Shown piece by piece: positions 12,471 through 24,379 of a DNA stretch of 64,000 nucleotides. The position numbers and the translations under genes are program-made. Source of the stretch: Lycorma delicatula (Eukaryota; Arthropoda; Insecta; Hemiptera; Fulgoridae); assembly GCF_047948215.1 (NCBI RefSeq), contig NC_134458.1, positions 84,833,260 to 84,897,259 on the forward strand, written 5' to 3'. Each line of letters opens with the position of its first letter. Positions within the stretch are counted from its first letter, which is position 1. The notes under the pieces are model-generated. The model did no database searches. It was not told the origin of the DNA and saw only the letters and a list, made by a program, of their open reading frames with translations.

Positions 12471-12799
12471 TAAAAACTATTCAACATCTTATGAAAATAT
12501 ACAAATAAACAATAAGTAACACCAGTACCCTGTCTACTTTGTAATATCCTAGCCACTTCTTTAGTTCGATTAATAACCGAATCGTACATAAATGACTTTA
12601 AACTGAAAAATCTATTGCACTCACTGTTTATGCAAGTACAGCAGGTCCTCCTATTCACAGTCGGCCATTCTAATTCAGTAGCACGTTTGCCACTAAGTCT
12701 AGTATTACTGGTCGAGACCAAATGTATGCTAAAGCAATCGGCAAGAAAATTCACAATTTCAACGGCAGTTGACAAAGACCCAAAACGTTGCATTTGCAA
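12440..12799 (-). CDS. Unassigned 119-codon open frame, Cys-containing
   Basis: The frame begins MQMQRFGSLSTAVEIVNFLA and contains WPTVNRRTCCTCINSEC. Base composition is less AT-rich than the surroundings. Internal acceptor-like (GCTTTAG) and donor-like (CAGG|GTACTG) sites exist, but the resulting phase does not join to the exon at 9350. It may be an exon of gene A requiring another small exon, or an antisense piece of the adjacent piggyBac element, whose C-terminal region is also cysteine-rich. I cannot decide; no family is recognised. Confidence 0.25.
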   Translation of the reverse strand: MQMQRFGSLSTAVEIVNFLADCFSIHLVSTSNTRLSGKRATELEWPTVNRRTCCTCINSECNRFFSLKSFMYDSVINRTKEVARILQSRQGTGVTYCLFVYFHKMLNSFYLTILSNCIA

Positions 12800-12908
12800 C
12801 GTTAGCAGTATTAAAGAAATGTTAAAAATGATTTACGTTTTAAAACGCTATACCATATGCCACATTTCGTCTTACTGCATCATTTCAATTTATAAAATAT
12901 TATAATGC

Positions 12909-12970
12909 CTGGAAGTACGTTCTCTAAGCGGTTTCGCCTCCGTTATTGTTTTAGCAGTTCGGTTTGACAT
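12909..12970 (-). CDS. Gene A, tentative first coding exon
   Basis: On the minus strand an ATG at 12970-12968 with G at -3 opens MSNRTAKTITEAKPLRERTS plus two bases (AG). Those two bases are what the exon at 9350-9437 needs to complete its first codon. The sequence is CpG-containing and less AT-rich than its surroundings, as expected near a start. The weak point is the donor: it would be a non-canonical GC (AG|GCATTA). A missed micro-exon is the alternative. Confidence 0.35.
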
Positions 12971-13447
12971 GACAAACAGAAGATAATCTTTCAAGACTTA
13001 AATTTCACACAAATCAAATTTTGTAAAATGAAACCTGCCCACGTTGTTTTCATCTGGAGTAACACAATTTATAAATTCTAACTAGATGGTCCAACTCATT
13101 ACCGTAACTTAGTTGATTAGCAGTGAATTTGCCCAGATAACGTTTCCAATCAGACGACTGCACCAATAAAAAAACTTGTGGCTCTAACAAACAGCAAATT
13201 CAACAATATTTCATAACAAAATAAATATAAAAGATGCAGTGCATTGCATATTAAAATTAGAATATTTTACTCAGTCAGATCATAGATATTAAACAATTCT
13301 AATACAACAAAAATAAGAATATTAAAATTAAAACGTAGTAAAAAGTACTGTAAAACAAAGAATTAAAATGTTTCATTAAAAACTAATGTTTTGATTAAAT
13401 TTAAATTAAACAATACCTAACACAAATAGAAGTGACAGGGGCATTTC

Positions 13448-13506
<59 letters not shown>

Positions 13507-13831
13507 TTTATAAGTTTAAGAAAAATGTCTTAAAACAATGTCAGATTGATAATACAATCGCATAATAAATAATGCTAAGGTTGGCAACATTAATTATTTC
13601 TCAACCAGCGTTCTGGGTAAATTTGTAAATCAGTTTGATGCCTCTATTTTAAGATATCTTACTGAAACAATAGTAATAATGATTCAAACGTTAAAATAAT
13701 ACTAAAACCATAACACCAAAATTATTCAGTGTATATTAATCTAAAATTTTATTACTAATTGAAACTCTAAGAAGTGTATTACTGCCGAAACGCGTATTTT
13801 TAATATTTAAGTGCATACTGACCAAAAAAAT
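12971..13831. promoter_or_regulatory. Likely shared upstream region of divergent genes A and B
   Basis: About 860 bp separates the tentative gene A start (12970, leftward) from the gene B start (13832, rightward). It is AT-rich with a (TA)n run at 13450-13505. No clear TATA or initiator element can be assigned by eye. The promoter role is inferred from gene layout only. Confidence 0.3.
13450..13505. repeat. (TA)n microsatellite, about 27 units
   Basis: Uninterrupted TA dinucleotides lie between the two divergent gene starts, about 330 bp upstream of the gene B ATG. The tract is easily unwound and likely length-polymorphic. Confidence 0.95.
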
Positions 13832-13934
13832 ATGATATATTTAATACGGTTTTTATTAATTCTCTTATGCATAAATGGAATTGGAGACGAGCCTATATTC
13901 TCTTCTTTTTATCAATCACCACGTGATCAAATCG
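13832..13934 (+). CDS. Gene B (prenylcysteine-oxidase-like), exon 1 with signal peptide
   Basis: ATG at 13832 opens MIYLIRFLLILLCINGIG, a hydrophobic signal peptide, followed by a short linker to the donor (ATCG|GTAGGT). With exons at 17220, 18495, 21623 and 24380 it makes one frame of 468 codons, so about 467 residues. That is slightly shorter than typical animal PCYOX1. Family members are FAD-dependent thioether oxidases that release the lipid from prenylcysteines, usually in lysosomes or secreted particles, consistent with a signal peptide. The start was chosen as the only ATG giving a signal peptide in phase with the FAD-binding exon. Confidence 0.75.
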
Positions 13935-15429
13935 GTAGGTATTAATGCTAGTAGATAAAAATATAAAACGAATGATTCCAGTTGGTGTAAGTTACAAGGA
14001 AAATTAATAGTTTCCATTGTTCCATTAGTTCAATATCGTTAACAAAAAAATTTGATTAACAAATTAATTATGTTGATTTAGTAGTTATGATATTTTTCAA
14101 TGAGAAAGAATAGATTTAACAAATAAGATACCACAGTTGTAACAACATTTGCTCCAAATAATTATTCCCACCATGTAAAAAAGCTTCTTTCAATATTGTT
14201 TGATAGTTTATGCACTTGACTGGCAACACTTTTCTTTAAAGGAATCTAATTGTAATAGTTCTCTCCAGATAGAATACAACAAGAGTGAAAAAGTACTTTG
14301 ATATGATAAGCCTAGGTTTTAATATTTGTACTTCTAGGTTACATGTTAAATTGTTCATTAACTATTAGTTAACTGCATAAAGTAATAGTATTGAGTTTAT
14401 AATATTAAAAAAAAAAATTTTTTGGCATTAAACTCTCAAAAAATATTCTACAAAATAATAGCAATGGACTGAAAGAATTACTAACAACTACTGTTGGGTA
14501 CCAATAGATTAGAAGCCCTCTCCTGTAGGTCCAAAGTAACAGTTGCAGTTTATCACATAATCTGATTATAAACTTTGTATGAATGATAACTTGTAGGCTT
14601 TGATTATTTGCAAAATAATTTTTTATTTTATTGAAACTTTGAATTCAGTAATTATAGCAAATAAAAACTTTTTCTACATACTGAAAATTATTTTAATATT
14701 TTATATAACTGCTTATAGTGTGTTAATTTCATCAAATATATGGTTGCAGAAATTCAATTTTATAATTTAAATTACTGGGTATAGGTCTAAGATTTTGAAA
14801 GCATCGTTATATCTGATAATATCATTAAGAATCTTAAAACTGAACCTTTAATTCACTCACATTTTTTATACAAAATACAGTAAAACACCATTTGTTACAT
14901 TACAAGGGAGTGCTGTAGCTGTCCCACTGAAAAATAACATATGACAAAGTAAATTTTTTTTGTAATTTGCAAGAAAGATATCAGAAATAAAATTCCTCTT
15001 CATTCACAACATATAAGCTTAAGAATAGTATCTAAATTATAATGTAATAGTTAAAAATATATGTACACATGTATCCAATAAAATATATGAAAAGTTTGCT
15101 ATTCACTTGCAGTCAGGGGTAAAGTTTTGTATGCATACCAAGCATTCATATACAGCAGTATATGTTTGAAAGATAGTTCTGCTGTTTGAATGGATTAGAA
15201 ATAGGATTATTGTTTACCAGTTAGTCAATCTAAAACCTTCATGCTTTCATATTTGCTTACTAATGTAGCAGTAGTATATGTTTTTCAATTATTTTAATGT
15301 AGTCTGTAATTAGTCTTCTAGTTATAAGTTATCTAGCATTACATTAATAATCACTATTTTATCATTTTTTATCAGTGTTTATACCTTTTTAAAAATAATT
15401 TTTAGTGTAAATTTATTCACTTAATTCTA
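13935..15429. other. Gene B intron 1, left part
   Basis: AT-rich intronic DNA. No exon, repeat boundary or transposon frame is recognised before the RT relic that starts near 15430. Confidence 0.4.
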
Positions 15430-16330
15430 ATTTGATAGAAAGAGACAAAGGATATGAAAAAAGCATTCAACTATATAAAATGGGGTATGAAAATATCAAC
15501 ATCTAAATTGGAAGACTAGAAGATTAATTGGAAGAGATTTACCTGAATTAGACAATAGCTTTGAAAATAAAAGCTAAAAAATAAGTTTATATGTTACAAA
15601 CTGAATAGTTTAGCATTGTAAGAGGAGACAAAGGTGATGTCTCTTATCAATCTTGTTGAATACGTATATTAAAAGTATAATTGAGATGCTTTGGAAGAAG
15701 ATGAAGCAATCAGTATAGGAAGAAGGAGAATAAATCTTGCAAGGTTTCCAAATGACTGGTGTTTTAGGAGATGAAGCGCATGATAATCAGTAGATGATTT
15801 CAAAATTAGAAGATAGTTTTACAGAATTTGGTAAGAAAATGAATGTCAGAAAAAAGAATTGAATATAGGATGGAACAAGCAATTCATTTACCCAAAAAAA
15901 GAACTCATACCCATAAAACTTTATATTTACTCTTATTTTAGTACCATATCATCTTAACAGAAAACTGAAAAAATAAAATAAAAACAAGAGTAGTAATGGG
16001 TAAGAAAAAGTTTGATAGAAATAAAGTTGTTACATAGTCAGATGGAGTTAATCTTGAAGAAGCGTCATGAAATGTTATTTTATAATTATCTGTATGAATA
16101 GAAACATGAACTCTTAGATATAGGAAAAAGGAAAAGCTGGAGGCATTTGAAATATGGTCATGGAAGAGACTAAAGAAAATTAAAAGGACAAATAAATTAA
16201 AAAATAATTAGTAGAATGAAGAACTGGCTGAGATAGATCATCATAGGAGAAGGGGTGATTAAATTAGTGCTTGTAGTAAGGGTGCAAAAAAAGAGGTCAG
16301 AAAAATGTAAAAATTATAGACATTCTGAAG
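15430..16330 (+). mobile_element. Decayed RTE-like non-LTR retrotransposon (reverse transcriptase to C terminus)
   Basis: Across several frames one can follow the order of an RTE-type RT. KKAFN and DWKTRRLIG match the palm region. A damaged CLLSILLNTYIKSIIE block corresponds to SPLLFNLYME. The tail is clear at about 16125: KEKLEAFEIWSWKRLKKIKR, matching the EAFEMWCYRRMLKIRW of the intact copy at 61682. There are many stops and indels. It lies in intron 1 of gene B in the same orientation as the gene. Confidence 0.7.
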
Positions 16331-17219
16331 GAAATAGGATCTATCAAGAACTCAAAAGTTTAACTACAAATAAAGGAGAATGAAAATGGACATGGCGTAA
16401 GGACCTGCCTCAGATCAGATACAACATCAGTATGTCAAATGAGGTGTGTGGACATTTATTGACTATATATAGAAATACATGCCTATGATATAACAATAAA
16501 AGTGTACTATAATGAAACTTAATATCAGTCTGGTTGACTAAACAAAATCAACACCAAATTTTTCATTAATAAATGAAATACAATGAGAAGTTGCTTTGAG
16601 AAATAAAGGTAAAGAATTTAACGTTATCATAACTTGTTAGTTTATAATCTTCATATTATTTTAATGACAATGCTTCTCATTTCCAAATGTTTCTGAAATC
16701 ATCTGTTTACTTTGTGTTTTTTTTTTTTAATATAATTTGCATTTGACATGAGCAGTCCAACTCTACTATTTATAACTGTTATAATAAATCTAGGCAGAGC
16801 CAAAAAGGTCCCTGACCAACATCATGGTGTAGTGGTCAGTTCTTTTGATACTTTAAAAGAGAAACCTAGATCTTTAATTATGATTGGTCAGTTAATTCAT
16901 TTCAACACTTGTATTTGTTCCCCCCCCCCTTACTTATGACTACAGCTGCTGCTAAAATCTGTTTGAACAACTACGATTTGTTTCAATCTGGTATCTGGAG
17001 TTCAGTCATATCTGATCAGACCTGTAGTAAAAAATTGCTGTAGTGAAAACATAATTTTCAACTACAGGACGAACTGGGATGTTTGTGCAGGTACCTAGAA
17101 ATGTACCTGTGTTTGTGCTACCTAGAAAAGGCTTATAGAAACTTGGTAAGATAATTTGTTTTGTCTAGTATCACATAACTGTAATATTTAGAAAGTTCAC
17201 TCAATTGTTCTTTTTCTAG
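16331..17219. other. Gene B intron 1, right part
   Basis: AT-rich intron with a C-rich run near 16921-16929. A 63-codon open frame at 16748 has no recognisable content. Confidence 0.35.
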
Positions 17220-17426
17220 CCATAATTGGAGGGGGTATTGCAGGGTCATCCACTGCATTCTTTTTAAGAGAACTTTTCATGGATAAGATAGATATTGATA
17301 TTTATGAGAAAGATGATGTTTGTGGAAGATTATTCATTACAAGATTTGATGGAGAAGATTATGAAGTCGGAAACTGGGACATGATTGATGGAGATGAATA
17401 TATCCAGTTCTTCACAAACAGATTCC
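17220..17426 (+). CDS. Gene B (prenylcysteine-oxidase-like), exon 2, FAD-binding motif
   Basis: The exon lies between TTTTTCTAG and C|GTAAGT. It encodes AIIGGGIAGSSTAFFLRE, the GxGxxG dinucleotide-binding loop of the flavoprotein, then IDIDIYEKDDVCGRL, the acidic end of the second strand followed by the 'GGR' motif with the first Gly replaced by Cys. The next family motif, normally E-x-G-G-S-V-I-H, reads YEVGNWDMI, so the second glycine and the histidine are lost. Folding with FAD is plausible, but activity of the canonical kind is uncertain. Exon phases match on both sides. Confidence 0.85.
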
Positions 17427-18494
17427 GTAAGTAAATATTCAAATCATTCACCAGATAGTTTTATTTTTTCTGTCATACAATAAATTGTATATACATTTTT
17501 GTATATAAAATTTTTAGTACTGTTAATTCACAAAAAAATATTCCTCTTAAAATATGTTCACAATACTTATAATTAAAGCCATTTGGTTTAAAGAGGTATT
17601 ATGCCTTGAGAACTACATTATTATGCTACATAACTACTTCATAATTTTTAATATATCCCAAATTTTCAAAGAGAAATTACATTAATTCTCTAGTATACTT
17701 ATTTTATTGCTAAAATCATACATAATCAATACTTCTTTTGGAATTTTGGAAGTATTTTCAAGACTACATTTGAAATAAAAGAAGAAAGCTTTGTTTACTT
17801 GTTCATCCTCTTTACATAGTATCTGCTTCATTTACATATTTGAATAAATATTTTCCCTGCGTCAAAGTTGATTTATCACAAGATTGAGGTACTATTGTAT
17901 TACAAAAAGGGTACATTAATTTGTTCCTTTACTCTATCTGACCCAGTCTTTCTTACGGCAATGGCACTAAGCACATAAGGTACAAGAGACTTCAATCATT
18001 AAAGTCGATTTATCTAGCAATAATGATGTTCACTATAGGGTCAATTTCTACGGTAAACAAAATAAAGGTGATCACATATAGGGTTGAATTTCACCTGCAT
18101 TTCAGTGAGCTTGGTAGATGATAAGCAACTGTATATTTGATTCAGTGAAAAAGGCAACAATAATAATCCCAAGAACATACTGGTAAAATGCAAATAGTCA
18201 GAAATTCTTTGAAAGTTCAGATTCACAATAATCTGCTGAACCTTAATTTGACATATTGTTACAGATCCATTATTTAATTAAACTAATTAAATTGAAATGA
18301 TGATTCACTCCTAACACAACTGATTACTAGTAGGGAATGATATATTTACTGATAAATATTTTAATTAGCTTACAATAAATTTTGCTGTTATATATATCAG
18401 TTAACATCAAACACAAGCATAATTTTATGGTGTAAATGATAAATGTAAATGATTTAATTAGTAGCCTGTATTTTAAATGTTAAATGTTATCCAG
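17427..18494. other. Gene B intron 2
   Basis: AT-rich; nothing recognisable. Confidence 0.4.
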
Positions 18495-18663
18495 GTAAAT
18501 TAACTTACAATGTGAAGGATTCCAGAATTATCTACGCTAGACAGGCATACAGAAACAGTATTCTTTCAAGAATAAAGACCATAATTGATTGGATATGGGA
18601 CCATGTTTACAATACACATATAATCAAGTTGTTTCTGAAAGAAAATGAATTCCCTTATAAAAG
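18495..18663 (+). CDS. Gene B (prenylcysteine-oxidase-like), exon 3
   Basis: The exon follows TTATCCAG and ends AAAAG|GTAAAT. It encodes KLTYNVKDSRIIYARQAY and continues to DWIWDHVYNTHIIKLFLKEN, an amphipathic region matching the helical insertion of PCYOX proteins between the FAD loop and the substrate domain. It seems a little short relative to family members: the segment normally carrying the 'NGE' turn is not obvious. Phases join exons 2 and 4 without a frameshift. Confidence 0.75.
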
Positions 18664-19119
18664 GTAAATTGTACTTCAAATAGTATTTAGTAACAGCATT
18701 TAGATTAAACTTTCTGTATTTAGCTGCATTCATACTCATATACAAATGTAATTCTATTTAAGATGAGCTTAAAACTGTAAAAGCATAAATTGGTACTATA
18801 ATATAAGCATGGTGGTACATTTGATTGCAAACTATGCCAATATTCTAGTCATGTAAATCAACTAGATAAAGCATTAAAAGGGTTAATACTTATCTGCTTC
18901 TAAAAGAATGTATTTAAAAAACGTTTATATTACTGTAAAAATAATAATGCATAAAAATTTTATGAATTTCCCCTAACAGAATTAAAATGTAATTAACATA
19001 AGTGATCATAAGAAATCACACAAGAAATTGAAGTAAACAAGATACTGGCCACTACTGTTACTAAAAGTCATTCAATAAATAAGATATAAAAAATTTTTGC
19101 TTATTTTTTTTAACTTCTT
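18664..19119. other. Gene B intron 3, left part
   Basis: AT-rich; nothing recognisable before the transposase relic. Confidence 0.35.
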
Positions 19120-20060
19120 CTAGGAGTTCAACCTTTAAAAATGTAGAATCAAATGGAATTTGTTTATCTCTCAGCGGCAACACTACATCCATTTTTAGCC
19201 ACAATGTATTGATGATTTTTTTCTAACTTAACAGTATGGTAAGGTGCATTATCCATAGCAATAACATTATTTGGCAGAATTAATTTCATAATGGTATTAA
19301 ACCAGTTTTTAAAGAAATTACCATTTTTTCTTTGGTGTTAATATCTTATTGGATTCAAAAACTAATAATGCACAAATTCATCTTCATTCCCTATATGACA
19401 TACAATCAACCATTTTCCTTTGTTTTTTGCAAATTTATACTGGTACTTTAACCGGAGAGAAAAGCATGTTTAGATATTTTGACAGAAGTGTCACACCAAA
19501 CTTTATTGATTTAATGACCTTCATGCACCCATTTCATCCAGATAAAAAATATTTTTTCCCATTTTTCTAAACTCTTTAATTTGTTTCAGATATTTCCTTA
19601 ACCAAATCTTTATATCATCTCTATCAATGACAAAACCATTTTTACTTTTTCTGCAAATTTTAAACCCATGGATAAAAGAAGTTTATGTAAACTAGCACCA
19701 CTAATTTTCAGTAAAGCTGGATCACTTTTGACAACTAAAAGTATGTTATTAAGTGTGGGCAATTCATTTTTAAAAAAGAAACCGTACACTTTTGATCTGA
19801 CAGCATTTTTATTGAAATCATCAACTTGGCCTAAAACAAGTTTTGAATGTTTTCTTTTCTGGTGTGTATACTACCCCAATATTTTTTTTCTTTTCAGCTT
19901 GCAATATCTCAATAATTGAAATGGATTCACCCATGAATTCTGATGTAAGCACCTCTCTACTAGTTTAATTTATAAAGTTGGGTATTTTTCACAAAATTTA
20001 TTGAAAACATTAAGAACTATTGTCTTTTCCCCACTTCCTAATATTTTTGCCTTTTCTGTG
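19120..20060 (-). mobile_element. Tc1/IS630-superfamily transposase relic
   Basis: On the minus strand broken frames give NKNAVRSKVYGFFFKNELPT, then LLLSMGLKFAEK, a WCDTS segment and, near 19250, AMDNAPYHTVKLEKNHQYI after allowing damage. This is the order seen in insect DDE_3-type elements whose second catalytic Asp lies in the 'DNAxYH' motif. Multiple stops and frameshifts make it non-functional. Terminal repeats were not identified. It lies in gene B intron 3, opposite to the gene. Confidence 0.7.
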
Positions 20061-21622
20061 TTTAACTAGACAACAAGAAGTACTCTTAATTCTTAGAAAT
20101 TTCACAACACTTATAAATAAAAACTTAATTTCTAGCACTATAATAAAGCAAATAAATCATAAATTTCACTATGATATTTATTTAAACTAAGTTACCTCAA
20201 AGACAGTCAAAGAGTGAGTTTTATTCTCAAGGACAAAAACCTCACTCAAAGTAACTTCTGTCACAAGCAGTTAACAACACCACAGTTAAGATAACAAAGT
20301 TTCACAAGACCAAGTAAGAGTTTTTAAAATGATGTTGGAAATATAATTTAACTGTGTCATAAAACTATAAATAACTATGAAATATTGCTATTGTTTATAT
20401 AACATTGTACATGATATGTACCGGACTGCAATTCAAATACTTGCACTAACACGCAGAAGGTTTATTTACTCTAGACCTCAAGCAGCAAATAATACAAATA
20501 TTATAAAATTAGGAAACTGAAATTAGCATAAATTTTTCAATAATCATACATTGTTTACATTCCTTTAGACTCAATATATTCATAATTGCATAATAATGTG
20601 ATAATCTGAGATTAATAACAGGCATAAGTAATGATTAACATTCTTATCGTGCAGTAGCTATTTTTAAAAGTATGTGTCATTTTTGTCCACCCAGTGGATT
20701 GCATTGACAGGTTGAAGGTTGTTATATGTATGTGTATTGTGTATTTACACACACTACACACATGCAGAATGTTTACTTCGGGCCTCAATGTAAAGTAGAC
20801 AAAAAATAATTTTTCAACATTTTCAAATGTTGATTGTACAATGTATACAAGTACATAAATACTGTCCTGAAGAAATGTACCCCTTTTTTCTATAATCAAG
20901 TGTATGTTTGTTTGTACATTTGTTTCCTATTAACAAAGGCTTCAGTTTATTTTCAGGCATTGCTCTATAATAGTGGCTATTAGTAATTTTGTGATTTTTT
21001 TTTCAAGTAAGATAACAGAAAATGCACTCTTAAAAAATCATTAGCATCAATTTACCAGTTGATGGGTTCTGAATTTTTTCCTGATTAAAAAACTGGGTGC
21101 TTCTATTCAGTGCCTTGTTACTTCGAATTTGGGTCTTAGTGATGAATAGTGTCTCGTCAAAATCTGTTTTTTTCATAATTTTCATCAATTGGTCTTGTAA
21201 AACCATCTTGCACATATCTTATAATAGTTTATTTCATCAAAAATAACTAAATTGATTGTACCAATAGTTGCAATATAATTTTCAGCAATTCTTTCTTCTG
21301 TAAGTCACAGCAGACAACTTGAGAATTAATCTGTTTAATTCGAAAAATTTGCAAGGTATATATAACTTTTACCATATTGCTTGAACATCCAAAGTGAATT
21401 TGAATGGTTTTCAACTTCTGAAATAGATCTCATGTGAATATTGTTTTTAAAAAATTCAATTTTTCAGAGGATTTGCCATTGCTAAATGATTGATGATAGT
21501 TATGTTTGTTAATATAGTTGTCTAACAGATACTTAATAATAAAAGTAACATTTTTTCGTATTAACATTATTTACTTTAAAATTCTTTCAAAACTTTGATT
21601 TGTTTGGATTATTTGTTTGTAG
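20061..21622. other. Gene B intron 3, right part
   Basis: AT-rich. Segments near 20440-20520 and 20760-20830 share a loosely similar GCAGAA-GTTTA-CCTCAA motif, perhaps two fragments of one old repeat. Nothing else is assignable. Confidence 0.35.
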
Positions 21623-21831
21623 GATTACTACAAATTTAAGGAAAACTAATATATACAGTACAGTAGAAGAGATGATTGAGGACACTGCCCCAGAAATGAA
21701 AGAATACCTGATGCAAGATATCAGAGATGTAATCTTAAAATACGGTATCTCGGAATATTTCTACGATACTGTTTTAAAGGCATATATTAGGCAATACAGT
21801 GGATTCCAGAACTCAACACATGTATTTTCAG
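21623..21831 (+). CDS. Gene B (prenylcysteine-oxidase-like), exon 4
   Basis: The exon starts after GTTTGTAG and encodes ITTNLRKTNIYSTVEEMIED through EYLMQDIRDVILKYGISEYF to YIRQYSGFQNSTHVFSG. The last part corresponds to the conserved 'YGQSTxxxAFVG' region that precedes the 'GGN' motif in the family. The exon ends at G|GCAAGA, a GC donor. The only nearby GT (CAT|GTATTT) would give the wrong phase and a stop. With the GC donor the frame runs cleanly into exon 5. Confidence 0.8.
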
Positions 21832-22639
21832 GCAAGAATTAAACTTCTTTTCTATTATACAACCAGACATGGTCATAAACATTTTATGTGATTGCATTTC
21901 TATGTAAATATTTTGTTGTATTCACAGATTGATTTACTCAACATGGTAAAAGCAAGTTTGTGAAATAATTGGAATGATATATGAAAGAATAATTTTTTTT
22001 GTATTATTTAATCTAATGATTCTTTCAGAATTATACAGTGTTTCACCAAGAAACGGAAAGAATTTCAGGACGACTTTCTACCAGTGAAAATAATGAAAAA
22101 TTTATATGAACATGGGTCCAGAAATGCTTCGTCAGTGAGTTACAGCTGGCAAAATCTTTCGCCATGATTTCTGGACAAAGAATGAAATAAAACCATACTG
22201 AAATTCTAGGAACCCAAATTAAGGGATAAGCTTGATTGATGGATTCTTATGTTTTTTGACATGACAAATTGAATAAAACAGGTTTCAGAACTGTATCTGC
22301 AGTGGGTTTTGAGAAAACTGGGATAAACACAAAAAATTGTGGTGAAAATCCCGCTTTTTTATGTTTTACATACAATAACTTTGTTACACGGGTAATAAAT
22401 AAGTAAAAAATTTTAAACAAAATTGTAGAGAATTTAATTGTGAACAAAATTATGTAAATAAACTCAACTACAAAACAGTTGCAAAAAATTAATTTTATTA
22501 GCATCAAAATATCCAAAACGTGGCTGAAAAAATACATTAATTTCTAAATTAAAAGAATAATACTTTTAACATTTGAGAATATCTAGAAATAAGATTATTC
22601 AACAAAAATAAAATAGTGAAAACACATTAACAACATACT
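21832..22639. other. Gene B intron 4, left part
   Basis: Intron with repeat-like sequence. A segment around 22425-22450 (AAAATTGTAGAGAATTTAAT) is nearly the reverse complement of sequence at about 23615-23640, so it may be the left terminal repeat of the transposon relic that follows. Confidence 0.4.
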
Positions 22640-23560
22640 ATTATAACAACTGTTGAAAATGTCCTCCTTCACTATTAACACAGTAGTCTGCTCGTTTTAA
22701 AATTCCTTGGGTGGCTCTTTTCACCATACTTAGATTATTTTGTAGAATTTCAAATGCACTGAAAATTCTTGCCATCAGTTCTTCTTTTGTAGACCTTTTT
22801 TAGCGCATACTGTCGATTTCATACGTCGCCACACATAACAGCCCATTGATGTCAGATCAGGTGATCTAGGAGGCCAATTAACTGGTCCTTCTTGTCCGAT
22901 CCAGTTGTTCCTAAATGTTATATTCAAATAATTTCTATAATCTCAACAAAAATGTACAGGAGCCCCATCTTGTTGAAAAATCATTTTTTGTCTTGTTATT
23001 AGTGGAATGTCTTCTAAAAACTATGACAGGTTATTTTCTAAAAAAATAAATACTTGTTTCCCATAAGACGGCCTTCGAAAATAAATAATCCAATCATATG
23101 CTTATCAATAATGCCACACCAAATATTAAAAGAAAACCTTGTTGAAAACTGCTTTCTACTGTGGCATTTGGATTTGAAAAATTCCAGTGATGTTTATTTC
23201 GCAAATTATTAACTCCATCTCTTGTAAATGTTGCCTCATCAGCAAATAAAATAGAACTTACTTTACAACGGTTTTCTTGAAGCTAGTGACAAAAATTTAG
23301 ACGCACTGCAAAGTCGACAGGAAGTAAATTTTGAATCTTCTGTTGGTGGTATGGATGCAGATTTTCTTTGTTTAGTATTTGCCATACTGTACTGTGCAGC
23401 AAACCGATGTGATTTGAAATTCATCTAGTACTAAGCCCCAGGCTACAATGAACTTGCAGTATTATGTTTCCATAAGTGATGCGATGTTCTTGTCTTTCAA
23501 CAGAATAAGAACGTGTAGGAAAAGAACTGTTTGTGTGTAAAAACTAGCTAAACTAATTTT
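22640..23560 (-). mobile_element. Tc1/mariner-superfamily (DUF4817-associated) transposon relic
   Basis: On the minus strand the damaged transposase follows the usual order: a helix-turn-helix region (VWQILNKENLHPYHQQKIQN, about 23380-23330), then DEATFTRDGVNNLRNKHHW (about 23250-23190), NATVESSFQQ, a DGAPVHF motif (about 22960) and WIGQEGPVNWPPRSPDLTSM (about 22900-22840). The three acidic positions are recognisable but stops and frameshifts are frequent. The element lies in gene B intron 4, opposite to the gene. Candidate terminal inverted repeats lie outside this range (about 22420 and 23640). Confidence 0.8.
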
Positions 23561-24379
23561 GAGCTCAATTCTAAACTAATGTGGGATTTGCACACATTTA
23601 CCCTAAGTAAAAAATTAAATTCTGTATAATTTTTAATTCAATAACTGTAAAATATTAAAATGATACCATTTACTACTTATCATGTATATTTCTCTAATAA
23701 GCTGTGCTATATTATTATGAGGTTTGCAAAGATATTTAGAATATGAATTTAAAGTGCAATATATAATAATTTCAATTAATTATGTGGTAACCAGTCAGAT
23801 CATATAAGAAATTGCTGCAATGATATTCTAGGCCTGATATAATACATAATTTTTTAACATGTTCAACGTCTGGATATAGGACAAGACCATTTGAATTTGC
23901 TCCAAATCACATTTAAAAAATGATACACTAGAATAAATTACTGTTTGTATTAAAAAGAGTTAATACAAATTCTTAAACTGGCTGATCTCAGTGATAAAGT
24001 TTATTCATTTTGTAACAGTGTATTGTAAATTTATTTTTAGTAAAATCACCTTTTAGATATTAGGCATCCAATGATATCTAAATTAAATTACTGTAAGTAT
24101 ACCTTTTAAATTATTGTTACTTGTTATTACTTAAATTCTTCTTTCAATAAAAAAACATAAAGGTCTTCATAGACCATGTTACTTCACTAAGTTAACTCTG
24201 TAAAGTCTGTTAATTATTTTGTATTTTAATGTCAAATTGATGTGTGTTTTACAATAAAGCATTTTTATTGTATCATGTGGTATTAGATTTCTTAGAACAT
24301 TGTAATTGACAATTATTACAGCTACTTGAATTAGCTGCTTCTAACAAATGTTAATTTAAAAAAAAATCTTTTCTTCTAG
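23561..24379. other. Gene B intron 4, right part
   Basis: AT-rich; apart from the candidate right terminal repeat near 23615-23640 nothing is recognisable. Confidence 0.35.

Noticed and set aside
20612..20899. 95-codon minus-strand frame
   Set aside because: Composition follows the local AT-rich sequence; no motif or splice support.
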